NCBI GenBank assembly: GCA_910578995.1
Contig: CAJTSY010000026.1
Location: 1 to 34,393, forward strand
Length of the DNA stretch: 34,393 nucleotides
Source: an uncultured Acetatifactor sp.
Lineage (GTDB): Bacteria; Bacillota; Clostridia; Lachnospirales; Lachnospiraceae
Reading direction: 5' to 3'
In this document: positions 1 to 7,539 of the stretch, piece by piece
How positions within the stretch are numbered: the first letter of the stretch is position 1
How the letters are laid out: each line of letters opens with the position of its first letter
Notes under the pieces: model-generated
Databases searched by the model: none
Seen by the model: the letters and a program-made list of their open reading frames with translations, nothing else
What the model was told of the DNA's origin: nothing
Program-made: the position numbers and the translations under genes

Positions 1-3
1 TAG

Positions 4-540
4 ATTATTTACTGCATCTATTATAAAGATGATGAAATCGGTAGCGGCAGCATCCTGATCCATAACAGCCACCTTGAAGCGTGGGGCTGCACCACACAGG
101 ATCTTGCCCGGCTTGCCGAAGAAAACACCCCCCGGATTTTCCCCCTTGCAATTTCCACCATGGGGAATGTCCTTCGGGAATGTTTGGGCGACATGGAAGA
201 TCTCCCCCCTGATGAGGAAGACATTCCTGCACCCATGTATATTATGACGAATGAGGCAAAGACGAACGGTGCCATCACCATCCTTTATCCGAATGCCTTA
301 AAAAATCTCGCAGACCGTATCCATTCCGATGTGGTGATCCTGCCCAGCTCTGTGCATGAAGTTATTTTGCTTCCTTTACAGAGAGATCACAATGTTAAAG
401 AGTTAAGGGACGCGGTCTATGAGATAAACCGCCGTGAACTTGACAGAGAAGATTTTCTTTCTGATAATGTCTACCTGTACCGAAGGGATACCGGCAGCAT
501 TGAGATTGCTGACGGCGGCTCATTTGACGGCAAAGAATAA
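4..540 (+). CDS. DUF5688-family protein, C-terminal part (5' end missing)
   Basis: The open frame runs from base 4 to a TAA at 540 and matches what I recall of DUF5688, a family of unknown function common in clostridial mobile elements: a YKDDEIGSGSILIHN-like stretch, then NTP, PMYIMTN, a GAITILYP segment and LPSSVHEVILLP near the middle. Family members are usually near 300 residues, so about half is missing. The first internal ATG (160) falls inside the conserved region and has no ribosome binding site, so it is not the true start. Bases 1-3 are an in-frame TAG, so either the gene is truncated or broken here, or the window edge misleads. It heads a plus-strand run of accessory genes. Family call is by memory of motifs; function unknown. 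Confidence 0.7.
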   Translation: MIYCIYYKDDEIGSGSILIHNSHLEAWGCTTQDLARLAEENTPRIFPLAISTMGNVLRECLGDMEDLPPDEEDIPAPMYIMTNEAKTNGAITILYPNALKNLADRIHSDVVILPSSVHEVILLPLQRDHNVKELRDAVYEINRRELDREDFLSDNVYLYRRDTGSIEIADGGSFDGKE

Positions 541-544
541 CTGC

Positions 545-580
545 ACTGGCGGAGGACTGATCTCTATTTCCTCCGCCAGT
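545..580. other. Intergenic hairpin, 11-bp perfect stem
   Basis: An 11-bp perfect inverted repeat (545-555 with 570-580, 14-nt loop) sits between the DUF5688 gene and the next gene. It has no T-run on either side, so it is more likely an mRNA-stability or processing element, or a weak terminator, than a standard intrinsic terminator. Confidence 0.5.
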
Positions 581-605
581 ACCATTTATAAAGAAAGGAC
601 AAGAT

Positions 606-1505
606 ATGGATTTATTACAGAAATTTGCAGGCGTAGAGATCAAAAAAGATGCCCGCATCACGGAGGCGGACAGACACTTCTGCCAGGCACACCAGGCTGC
701 TTATGACAATGCCAAAGACTCACTGCAGGAGCTGCTCTGCTTCTGGGAGGATGCGCAGAACCAGCAGGCAGAACTCCTCGCCGGCACAGACACCTCTCCC
801 AGCTTTTATATTGGATCCCGGGGAAATATCACCCTGTCAAGGGCGGATATACTAAACCAGATTTCTTCCCGGCATTCCCTGTTTATCGGGCAGCTGGTAT
901 CCTTCTTTAACAAGACCTACCATCTTTCCCTTTCCATAGCGGAAATAGAACACAGCCTTATCCCCGATAAACCTGATGACAGATGGACTGATGACTACGA
1001 AGACAGGGTAAAGGCATACACCGAGGCCATGCAGACCCTCTCTGTACGCTACACAGATGTTTTAGACCAGATATTCCTTTACACGGACGGGCGGGAGCTG
1101 TCTGAGCAGGCCCTCCATGAATTGAAAGAAAAATGCCACGAAGCCGCATGGAACTCATCCACCGGGCAGGCAAGGTTTACCCTGAAAAAATGCACCCTGC
1201 TGTTAAACGGCTATTTCTGCAGCTTCCATGACCGGTACGGAGGCGGCTGCTGGGAACCTGCCCAGAAGACCAGCGATATTTTAAGAGGGATCGCACATTT
1301 TGAAACAGGGAGCTTCTCATGCATGTCTCATCGTATCAGCAGCATTATCCAAGGATATAACCTCAGTTCTGATTTCTATGAGTTTGACGGCTGCGAAAAA
1401 GTCCTGTCCCTGAAAATGTACAAAAACCAGCGCGTGGACATCAAATTTTCCACGGAAAGCTACGCCCGGCAGTTCATCAGCGAATACCTGGGCGACATCT
1501 GTTAA
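606..1505 (+). CDS. Conserved-looking accessory protein of unknown function
   Basis: This 299-residue soluble protein has no signal peptide or membrane segment. The ATG is preceded by a purine-rich AAAGGAC. I do not recognise a family. The sequence is helical and acidic in the first half, with a C-terminal half richer in aromatic residues and cysteines (a GGGCWEP stretch and several spaced Cys). The C-terminal 80 residues look globular (YEFDGCEKVLSLKMYKNQRVDIKF). It lies 66 bases after DUF5688 and 14 bases before the methyltransferase, so it is probably co-transcribed with both. A link to the methyltransferase-helicase pair is plausible from position only. Confidence 0.7.
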   Translation: MDLLQKFAGVEIKKDARITEADRHFCQAHQAAYDNAKDSLQELLCFWEDAQNQQAELLAGTDTSPSFYIGSRGNITLSRADILNQISSRHSLFIGQLVSFFNKTYHLSLSIAEIEHSLIPDKPDDRWTDDYEDRVKAYTEAMQTLSVRYTDVLDQIFLYTDGRELSEQALHELKEKCHEAAWNSSTGQARFTLKKCTLLLNGYFCSFHDRYGGGCWEPAQKTSDILRGIAHFETGSFSCMSHRISSIIQGYNLSSDFYEFDGCEKVLSLKMYKNQRVDIKFSTESYARQFISEYLGDIC

Positions 1506-1519
1506 GGAGGTTAACGGGA

Positions 1520-2920
1520 TTGAAATATTCCTATTATGGGGAAACGATTCCCCATGACCAAAGAAAAGCACTGAACGAAAAAGTCCTCTGCCTGATCGCA
1601 GACGGCAGGCCGGAAGATTACGGCATCACCCCTGAGGACATCTACAACGCCTATACGGGGGACGGCGGCCTCCACGGGCTGGAACGGGGAGATTATGATA
1701 ATTACCATCAGTTCAGCGAGGCAAAAAAGGAAGTCGAAAACGGCCAGTTTTTCACGCCGCCCCGGCTGTGCGAGTTTGTCGCCGCCTGCCTGAAGCTGTC
1801 CTGCCATGACCTGGTGGCGGACCTGACCTGCGGCAAGGGAGATTTTTTCAACTTCATGCCCACAGAAACAAATATCTATGGCTGTGAGCTGGATGCAAAG
1901 GCCGCCCGTGTGGCAAGGTTCCTCTATCCGGAGGCCGTGATCGAATGCGGGGACATCCGCAGCTACCAGCCGGAGACAAGGTTTGACTATGTGGTGGGCA
2001 ACCCGCCCTTCCACTTAAAATGGTGGACCGACAGCGGAAAAGAGATTCCCTCCCAGATGTATTACTGCATGAAATCGGCAGAGCTGTTAAAGCCCCTGGG
2101 CATCCTTGCCCTGATCGTGCCCCGCTCTTTCCTTGCCGACTCCTTTTCAGACGGCGGACAGATCCGGGACATGGAGAAGCATTTCAACTTCCTGGGACAG
2201 ATCCTGCTCCCCGAAAATGCCTTTTCACATTTAGGCGTCAAGTGCTTCCCCATAAAGCTACAGTTCTGGCAGAAAAGAGGCCTTGAGGACAGCATCAAAA
2301 AACTGCCTTACCGGACAGAAGCCGACTTCTCCCTGACGGCGGATTTTGACATACAGAAAGAGGCCGGGCATGCCTATGAGAAATGCATCGCCTTTGCCAA
2401 GTCCGCACTGGAGAACAACCAGCACAGCATCCTCTTAAACCTTGCAAAGTCCCACAGCGCCTCCGGGGATTTCCAGTACCAGACCCGGAAGCTCCTGTAC
2501 CAGATCCGGGTACACCCGGCCACCAGGGCGCTTTATGCCAAATGCAGCGAATACCTGTACCGCTTTTATACCCAGAAACAGCCGGACAACATGAACTATG
2601 AACAGTGGTGCGCCTCCCGGATCACGGAGACAAAGGTGCTGGCCTATCTGAATCGCGCATTGAAAAAGCAGAATACCGCGCCGGACAGGGACGAGGTTGC
2701 CCTTGTCAAGCGGGATCATGAATTTGCCTACAAAGGCTACAGCGCTGCCGCCAGACGCCGCATCACGGAGAAAATGCGCATTCCCGTCCCGATCCACCAG
2801 GCCGTGCTGGACAACACCCCTGAAAATACCCCGGCTATGAACGCCTGCTGCGCAGGAAACGCTCAGAATATGACACCCAGAACCGGCCTTTTGCGGAAAT
2901 GGAAGAAGACCCCTGCATAG
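1520..2920 (+). CDS. N6-adenine-type DNA methyltransferase (class I SAM-dependent)
   Basis: The TTG start is chosen because AAGGAGG lies 9 bases upstream; no better start is nearby. Motifs are clear: NGQFFTP (about 74-80), the SAM-binding motif I as DLTCGKGDF (101-109), an acidic GCELD after beta-2 (121-125), and the catalytic NPPF (161-164) typical of amino-methylating DNA enzymes. About 435 residues look normal. The last ~30 residues (from Pro-Ala-Met onward, base ~2831) look like out-of-frame sequence, and the next gene's frame is open across the same stretch. The enzyme probably methylates adenine in DNA, either for self-protection or for anti-restriction. It was likely fused to the downstream helicase before a one-base loss (see findings). 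No target-recognition domain or partner endonuclease is evident. Confidence 0.85.
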   Translation: MKYSYYGETIPHDQRKALNEKVLCLIADGRPEDYGITPEDIYNAYTGDGGLHGLERGDYDNYHQFSEAKKEVENGQFFTPPRLCEFVAACLKLSCHDLVADLTCGKGDFFNFMPTETNIYGCELDAKAARVARFLYPEAVIECGDIRSYQPETRFDYVVGNPPFHLKWWTDSGKEIPSQMYYCMKSAELLKPLGILALIVPRSFLADSFSDGGQIRDMEKHFNFLGQILLPENAFSHLGVKCFPIKLQFWQKRGLEDSIKKLPYRTEADFSLTADFDIQKEAGHAYEKCIAFAKSALENNQHSILLNLAKSHSASGDFQYQTRKLLYQIRVHPATRALYAKCSEYLYRFYTQKQPDNMNYEQWCASRITETKVLAYLNRALKKQNTAPDRDEVALVKRDHEFAYKGYSAAARRRITEKMRIPVPIHQAVLDNTPENTPAMNACCAGNAQNMTPRTGLLRKWKKTPA

Positions 2921-4569
2921 CAGGGTGGCTGGAGCAGTTTACCCTATGGGACGCCTCCCGCGTGGAGTGGATCCACTTAAACGCCATCCAGAAGCATGAC
3001 ATCAACCTCACCCTGCAGAAACGCTATGCGCTCCTGCAGTGGGAGCAGGGGAGCGGGAAGACCCTTGCCGGCATTGCAACGGGATTATACCGGATGCAGC
3101 ACCAGCGCATACACAGCACCTGGGTGGTATCATCCGCCATCTCCATCCGCAACAACTGGAACGTGGCACTGCCTAACTTCGACATACCCTGCGTCTTTGT
3201 GAAACGGCTGGAGGACCTGGAGCGCATCCGCCCCGGCGATTTTGTCCTGCTTACCTTAAACATGGTCAGCACCCACAAAAAGAGACTTCGCAGATTCCTG
3301 AAGCGCCTTGGCCGGAACATCCAGCTGATACTGGACGAGAGCGACGAGATCTCAAACCCGAACAGCGCACGCTGTCAGGCCGTGCTCTCCTGTTTCCGCC
3401 GCTGCCGCATGAAGCTTCTCACCACAGGCACAAGCACCCGGAACAACATTTCAGAATTTGCACCCCAGCTGGAACTGCTCTACAACAATTCCATCAACAT
3501 GATCTCCTGGAACGAGTATATCTACCGCCATAACCGTGAGGACACCGAGAGTGACGAGCCGGAATACGACAGCAATCCCTATTTTGGCTGTCCCATCCCC
3601 GCTTATAAAAAGGGTTATTCCTTATTCTCCGCATCCCACCTGCCGGAAAAAGTGACCGTGTTCGGCCTGGAAAAACGCACCCAGGACATCTACAATGCGG
3701 ATATTTTGAGCGGCATCCTGGGAAAGACGGTCATCACAAGGACCTTTGAGGAAGTGGCCTGCAAGGACATCAAGCGGATTCACCAGATCCTGCTCCAGTT
3801 CTCTCCGGAGGAAAGGCAGGTCTACCAGCAGGCCATCGAGGAATTCCATCAGATGCGCAGCAATTACTTTTCCTCCACAGGCAACTCCAGAAAGGACGCC
3901 ATGATGCGCCTCGTCCAGCAGATCGTCCTGTTGCTGCGGATCAGCGCGGCGCCGGATACCATGCTGGAATATACGGGGGACACACCTGTCAAGGTCATGT
4001 CCGCCGTAGAGATGATTGCCGACTGGCCGGATGAAATCATTGCCATCGGCGTCCGCCACAAGGCGGTCCTGCATTCTTACGAAAAGGCGCTGCAGGAATA
4101 CCTGCCGGACCGCCCCCTGTTCGTGGTGACCGGCGAAAACACCAGCTTTGCCAAAAGAAGGGCCTTACACCAGACACTCAAGGACAGCGGGAACGGTATT
4201 CTGCTCTGCACCCAGCAGAGCCTGCCCTCCAGCGTTAACTTCGAGTATGTCAACAAGGTTATCATCCCCGAACTGCATTACAACAACTCCGGCATGAGCC
4301 AGTTCTATTTCCGTTTCATCCGGTACACTTCGACGGAGTACAAGGATATTTATTTCCTCACTTATGCGGGCAGCATCGAGTCCAACCTGATGCAGATGAT
4401 CCTGGCAAAAGAAAAGCTGAACCTGTTCATGAAAGGGCAGGATGTTGACCTGGATGATATTTATGAGCGCTTTGGTGTGGACTACGACCTGCTCTCCCTC
4501 CTGATGCGGCAGGAACGGGACGATAAAGGCAACCTCCGCATAAGCTGGGGCGAACAGAAAATAGCGTGA
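2899..4569 (+). CDS. SNF2-like DEAD/DEAH-type helicase/translocase
   Basis: From the ATG at 2899 the protein has 556 residues. It carries a Walker A EQGSGKT (49-55), a DEAH-like box LDESDEI (145-151), motif III TTGTSTRN (175-182), and a degenerate motif VI around SQFYFRFIRYTS near residue 470. This is the two-lobed layout of SNF2-like ATPases that move on double-stranded DNA. The frame stays open upstream to 2824 with protein-like sequence (YPGYERLLRR) but no ATG or GTG there, so the N-terminus is probably longer and originally continuous with the methyltransferase. The assigned ATG lacks a good ribosome binding site, consistent with it not being the native start. Methylase-helicase proteins of this kind occur in mobile elements; the function here is inferred. 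Confidence 0.8.
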   Translation: MEEDPCIAGWLEQFTLWDASRVEWIHLNAIQKHDINLTLQKRYALLQWEQGSGKTLAGIATGLYRMQHQRIHSTWVVSSAISIRNNWNVALPNFDIPCVFVKRLEDLERIRPGDFVLLTLNMVSTHKKRLRRFLKRLGRNIQLILDESDEISNPNSARCQAVLSCFRRCRMKLLTTGTSTRNNISEFAPQLELLYNNSINMISWNEYIYRHNREDTESDEPEYDSNPYFGCPIPAYKKGYSLFSASHLPEKVTVFGLEKRTQDIYNADILSGILGKTVITRTFEEVACKDIKRIHQILLQFSPEERQVYQQAIEEFHQMRSNYFSSTGNSRKDAMMRLVQQIVLLLRISAAPDTMLEYTGDTPVKVMSAVEMIADWPDEIIAIGVRHKAVLHSYEKALQEYLPDRPLFVVTGENTSFAKRRALHQTLKDSGNGILLCTQQSLPSSVNFEYVNKVIIPELHYNNSGMSQFYFRFIRYTSTEYKDIYFLTYAGSIESNLMQMILAKEKLNLFMKGQDVDLDDIYERFGVDYDLLSLLMRQERDDKGNLRISWGEQKIA

Positions 4570-4596
4570 AACGCCCAACCCTGAAAGGAGGCATTT

Positions 4597-5076
4597 ATGT
4601 ACCACTACATTTTACAAGTATACCCTGAGCCGCACAAAGAAGAGGACTGGGCTGCGGAGGATGACTTTATAGACCGGCCCGGCCTGATTCCCATTGCCGA
4701 CCATGTAAAAACGGTATGTGACCGCAATTCCGCCATCCGGCACCTTGAACAATGGTTCCATGCGCATCACATGGGCACTTTTTCCGGCGGCGCCTTTGTC
4801 CTTGCCCCGGATGCCCGCAGCCATTATTTTGCAGGCCGCTACCCGGAATTTCGCAGGAATCTGAAGGCTCTGGAGGCTGTATCAGAGACACAGTATATCA
4901 ATGACCATGATTATGTGGAAAAACTGCTCTCCGACCTGGTTTCCAGTTTTTCCACATGCCGTGACAGCTATGTCATGGAATCTGACGATCCGCCGGTCCC
5001 GTTCGACCGTTTCATCCGGACTGCAGCGCCCGGTGTGCCATATTATATCGGCGCTGTCATGGAATACCACTGCTAA
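4597..5076 (+). CDS. Small accessory protein of unknown function
   Basis: 159 residues, with a strong AAAGGAGG about 7 bases before the ATG. It has no signal peptide or membrane segment and no motif I can name. It contains an aromatic/His-rich segment (residues ~45-60, LEQWFHAHHMGTFSGGAF), which could be a fold core or a metal site but is not diagnostic. It starts 28 bases after the helicase gene and ends 13 bases before the next, so it belongs to the same transcript. Confidence 0.65.
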   Translation: MYHYILQVYPEPHKEEDWAAEDDFIDRPGLIPIADHVKTVCDRNSAIRHLEQWFHAHHMGTFSGGAFVLAPDARSHYFAGRYPEFRRNLKALEAVSETQYINDHDYVEKLLSDLVSSFSTCRDSYVMESDDPPVPFDRFIRTAAPGVPYYIGAVMEYHC

Positions 5077-5089
5077 GGAGGTGATTTTT

Positions 5090-5629
5090 ATGGAAACAGA
5101 CATTTTACGCAATACCCTTATGACCCACCTGGACACGCTCAGGCGGAATCTGGCGGTAGTTTCCAGAGAGGAATTAAGGACCCGCTACCGCAAGCCCTAT
5201 TACGCCCTGGTGCGGGATATTTCCACTTCTGCCTCTGCCTATGTGAGACAGACCGCACTTGCCGGCCTGCGCATCCGCCAGGAATACCTGCCGGAGATCG
5301 TGCCCGCCATAAACAATGCGGTACAGGCATCCGGCCTGTTAAAACAGGTCTCAGCGGCAGCTTACAGACGGCAGGACATCCAGGAGATCGAGCAGCTTGC
5401 GCTGGCTTTAAGAAAGCTGGTGGAAGATACCCTGGCGCCTTTTTATGAAAGGCATATGGGACTTTATCTGTCAAATGAATGCTTTGACGCCTCTCCGCAG
5501 GCACCGCAGCTTTATAACCACGTCAACGGCTGTATCCTGCAGGATGGAAAATGGATCCCTTTGGAGGCAGGCAGACAATATACCTTTCTGGCCATGCATA
5601 TCCAGGAACGCAGCCGGACAGTAGCATAA
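5090..5629 (+). CDS. Small helical accessory protein of unknown function
   Basis: The frame is open further upstream, but the ATG at 5090 has an AAGGAGGTG seven bases before it and follows the previous stop by 13 bases, so it is the likely start (179 residues). The sequence is strongly alpha-helical and charged (residues 1-125), ending in a short beta-rich tail (residues ~130-179). I see no known domain. It sits in the middle of the plus-strand small-protein cluster. Confidence 0.65.
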   Translation: METDILRNTLMTHLDTLRRNLAVVSREELRTRYRKPYYALVRDISTSASAYVRQTALAGLRIRQEYLPEIVPAINNAVQASGLLKQVSAAAYRRQDIQEIEQLALALRKLVEDTLAPFYERHMGLYLSNECFDASPQAPQLYNHVNGCILQDGKWIPLEAGRQYTFLAMHIQERSRTVA

Positions 5630-5647
5630 TTTTAGGAGGACACCCAC

Positions 5648-6010
5648 ATGAAGATATTTGATTTTGAGAAAGACGGCACCGCATACAGGATGAAGCTGGA
5701 CATCAGGACTTACTCCAACGGAAACCTTGCCCTTGCCATGCACATCCATACGGATGACGGCTGGGAGCCCTGGAATATCCTCACCGTGAATCTTGGCTTT
5801 CCCCTGGAAAAGGATACCGCCTACATTGACACCAACAACAATGGTGAATCGGTCCTTGCCTGGATCATCCGCAACAAGCTGGCTGTACCCACAGGCAAAA
5901 CCGCCAGGAGCGGCTACTGCACATATCCACAGTACAGGTTCCGTGAATCTGCCCTCCGGGAGATCGACCCGGACGGCTATGAAAAATATCTGGCGGATCA
6001 TGCCGCCTAA
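5648..6010 (+). CDS. DUF4313-family protein
   Basis: 120 residues, ATG preceded by AGGAGG. The pattern of a Y.NGNLAL segment, then LTVNLGFPL, YIDTNNNGE, then TGKTARSGYCTYP-like residues matches my memory of DUF4313, a small protein family found with conjugative elements and whose biochemical role is not established. There are no catalytic residues to point to. It lies 18 bases after the previous gene and 12 before the next. Confidence 0.7.
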   Translation: MKIFDFEKDGTAYRMKLDIRTYSNGNLALAMHIHTDDGWEPWNILTVNLGFPLEKDTAYIDTNNNGESVLAWIIRNKLAVPTGKTARSGYCTYPQYRFRESALREIDPDGYEKYLADHAA

Positions 6011-6022
6011 AGGAGGAATACT

Positions 6023-6427
6023 ATGAATATCAGCTTTTCAAACACCTGCCCTTTCCCGGAAGTGTTCCGGGAAACCAAAAATGTAGGTTTCAGCGCCGCA
6101 GCCCATCCGGTCAGCGAAACAGCCTATTCCCGGTCTGATTACCATGGCGGCCACTGGTGGACAACGTGGTTCGACTGCACCAAAACACCCTTATCAAGAG
6201 AACTGGCATCAGAAATTGATCTTTTCCAGAATACGCTGCTTGAACTGGATGCCTTCAAAGACCTCTCTGCCATGAGGGAATTCTGCAGAACGGCCGAGCC
6301 CACTCAGGATCCTACCGAATATAACCTCTACTCGGGGACAGAACACTTCCATATCTGGCTCAGGCTCATTACCAGAACGAACGACTACAATTTATATGTT
6401 CACTATTACCTGAAATCCTTTCAGTAA
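6023..6427 (+). CDS. Small accessory protein of unknown function, last gene of the plus-strand run
   Basis: 134 residues, ATG preceded by AAAGGAGG. It contains a His/Trp-rich patch (YHGGHWWTTWFDC, about residues 46-58) and a second aromatic segment near the C-terminus. No signal peptide, membrane segment or recognised family. A terminator follows 20 bases after its stop, so it is the last gene of its transcript. Confidence 0.65.
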   Translation: MNISFSNTCPFPEVFRETKNVGFSAAAHPVSETAYSRSDYHGGHWWTTWFDCTKTPLSRELASEIDLFQNTLLELDAFKDLSAMREFCRTAEPTQDPTEYNLYSGTEHFHIWLRLITRTNDYNLYVHYYLKSFQ

Positions 6428-6446
6428 AAGCATGTTTTAAGGAAAA

Positions 6447-6480
6447 AGAAAAGCGCTGAAAATAACCTCAGCGCTTTTCT
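6447..6480. terminator. Bidirectional intrinsic terminator
   Basis: A 13-bp perfect stem (6447-6459 with 6468-6480, 8-nt loop) lies between two converging genes. The stem ends in TTTTC on the plus strand, and the A-run before it (6443-6447) gives a T-run on the minus strand. It should stop both the plus-strand accessory transcript and the minus-strand sigma/HTH transcript. Confidence 0.85.
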
Positions 6481-6486
6481 GCTTTC

Positions 6487-6669
6487 CTAAAAACGGAACA
6501 ATCTGATGCATCTGATCAGCGTGATGCAGAGCTCCTGGTACAGGTCTTCGTCAAACCTGCCGCCAACAATCGCCCCCTTTACCAAAAGGGGCTTGTACAT
6601 CTCCAGAAGGGCAATGACAGCCGGTTCCTCCCCGGCCTTCGCCCGTAACAGTATTTCCTTAAAATTCAC
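6487..6669 (-). CDS. Helix-turn-helix domain protein, Tn916 ORF8-like
   Basis: 60 residues that resemble the small HTH_16-type proteins found beside the sigma-like factor of Tn916-family elements: a KAGEEPAVIALLEMYKPLL opening, then FDEDLYQELCITLIRCIRLF. The ATG overlaps the stop of the sigma gene by four bases (ATGA), so translation is coupled. It is the last gene before the bidirectional terminator; no excisionase or integrase follows, unlike in intact Tn916-type elements. Role inferred as an auxiliary to the sigma factor. Confidence 0.8.
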   Translation of the reverse strand: MNFKEILLRAKAGEEPAVIALLEMYKPLLVKGAIVGGRFDEDLYQELCITLIRCIRLFRF

Positions 6670-7076
6670 TTTCTCAACTCCTTCATCTTCTTTTTGATCT
6701 TCCTGAGAGCACGGTAATAGATCGTAGCCACGCCTTTATACCCCAGACCCATTTCTTCCGCAAGCGACTCAAAGCCTCTTTCATCCAGTACCCTTGCAAA
6801 GAATACATGCCGCTCCCGTTCGCTGATTCCTTTCAATGCATGAAGGAGCGCACTGTCCTCCAGCTGCATGGGTAAGGGCAGCCCACGGAACATATCCTCT
6901 TCCGCCCTCTGGTCCTGATTGTATGGGATGTCTTCTGTCATACCTTCCATCTGCTGAATCCTGACCGCCTGTTTTATGTAATCATTCCTGCGGCGTCTGA
7001 CTGCCGTTGTCAGATATGCAGTAAACAGATTCTGTAACACTTCCGTTTCACTTTTTCCATTGTTTTTCTGCCACAT
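6666..7076 (-). CDS. Sigma-70-like RNA polymerase sigma factor, Tn916 ORF7-like
   Basis: 136 residues. The C-terminal half (~75-136) has a region-4-like helix-turn-helix: ISERERHVFFARVLDERG, then LAEEMGLGYKGVATIYYRALRKIKKKMKEL. The N-terminus (KNNGKSETEVLQNLFTAYL.. RRRRNDYIKQ) is like the short sigma-like activators of Tn916-type elements. In those elements this protein turns on the transfer/excision region. The SD (AGGAGG, 7 bases before the ATG) lies wholly inside the 3' arm of a perfect 20-bp hairpin, and a terminator-like hairpin sits further upstream, so expression looks tightly gated. It diverges from an XRE gene at 7540. Confidence 0.8.
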   Translation of the reverse strand: MWQKNNGKSETEVLQNLFTAYLTTAVRRRRNDYIKQAVRIQQMEGMTEDIPYNQDQRAEEDMFRGLPLPMQLEDSALLHALKGISERERHVFFARVLDERGFESLAEEMGLGYKGVATIYYRALRKIKKKMKELRK

Positions 7077-7083
7077 GGCTTTT

Positions 7084-7129
7084 CCTCCTGAAATTCAGAT
7101 TTTTGCTGCAAAATCTGAATTTCAGGAGG
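7084..7129 (-). promoter_or_regulatory. Perfect 20-bp inverted repeat masking the sigma gene's Shine-Dalgarno
   Basis: Bases 7084-7103 and 7110-7129 are perfect reverse complements with a 6-nt spacer. In the minus-strand transcript the arm next to the gene ends CAGGAGG, and the ATG follows 7 bases later, so the whole SD is paired. It could work as an RNA switch on translation, or as DNA for a dimeric regulator. Confidence 0.85.
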
Positions 7130-7183
7130 AGAACGAGCAGGATGTAAAAAGCATATCTTTACAGTGCTGTTTAGTGCATAAGA

Positions 7184-7227
7184 AAAAGAACAGTTATCCG
7201 TTTCATACACCAGATAACTGTTCTTTT
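7184..7227 (-). terminator. Putative transcription attenuator in the sigma-gene leader
   Basis: A 15-bp perfect stem (7184-7198 with 7213-7227, 14-nt loop). Read on the minus strand the 3' arm runs into TTCTTTTTCTTA, a U-rich tail. It lies before the SD-masking palindrome, so a transcript must escape it before reaching the sigma gene. The stem is AU-rich, so termination would be partial. Confidence 0.6.
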
Positions 7228-7252
7228 CTCGTATCTCTTGATCTTCCTCCAA

Positions 7253-7275
7253 ATGGTAGCGTATTGCGCTACCAT
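7253..7275. promoter_or_regulatory. 9-bp inverted repeat, candidate operator or leader hairpin
   Basis: ATGGTAGCG at 7253-7261 pairs with CGCTACCAT at 7267-7275 across 5 bases. It lies in the divergent control region between the sigma gene and the XRE gene and could be an operator or a leader hairpin of the minus-strand transcript. Confidence 0.5.
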
Positions 7276-7361
7276 ATAGGGGCAGTATTGCCATGTGAAA
7301 ACTTATAATTTTTTTAGCGAAAGCCCCCTGCCGTTGCCCGACTTACGAATGTTCCTCAATG

Positions 7362-7389
7362 TGTGCCATGCATCCTCTCCCATGGCACA
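7362..7389. repeat. 9-bp inverted repeat in the divergent control region
   Basis: TGTGCCATG at 7362-7370 pairs with CATGGCACA at 7381-7389, 10-nt spacer. A further interrupted pairing (ACACCC with GGGTGT, plus AGACT with AGTCT) lies between about 7397 and 7449. Function unknown; both sit in the 245 bases without a gene upstream of the XRE start. Confidence 0.5.
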
Positions 7390-7497
7390 AAAAAGACACC
7401 CAAATAAGACTCTGATGAACCATGTTTTTTTCACCAAAAGTCTGGGTGTTGGTAGTTTAATACACTATCTTCCAGTATGTCTGTGCCGTTTTTACTT

Positions 7498-7513
7498 TTG
7501 CCAGGTATGGCAA
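7498..7513. promoter_or_regulatory. Candidate operator upstream of the XRE gene
   Basis: TTGCCA at 7498-7503 and TGGCAA at 7508-7513 form a short dyad 26 bases before the XRE start codon, a common place for an autoregulatory repressor site. Not proved. Confidence 0.4.
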
Positions 7514-7539
7514 TACACTACTATCAGGAGGTGATTAAA

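Noticed and set aside
1511..2014. 167-residue minus-strand frame
   Set aside because: Lies wholly opposite the methyltransferase core motifs.
7010..7294. Minus-strand 94-residue open frame across the sigma leader
   Set aside because: It overlaps the sigma gene and both leader hairpins and has no ribosome binding site; likely chance.
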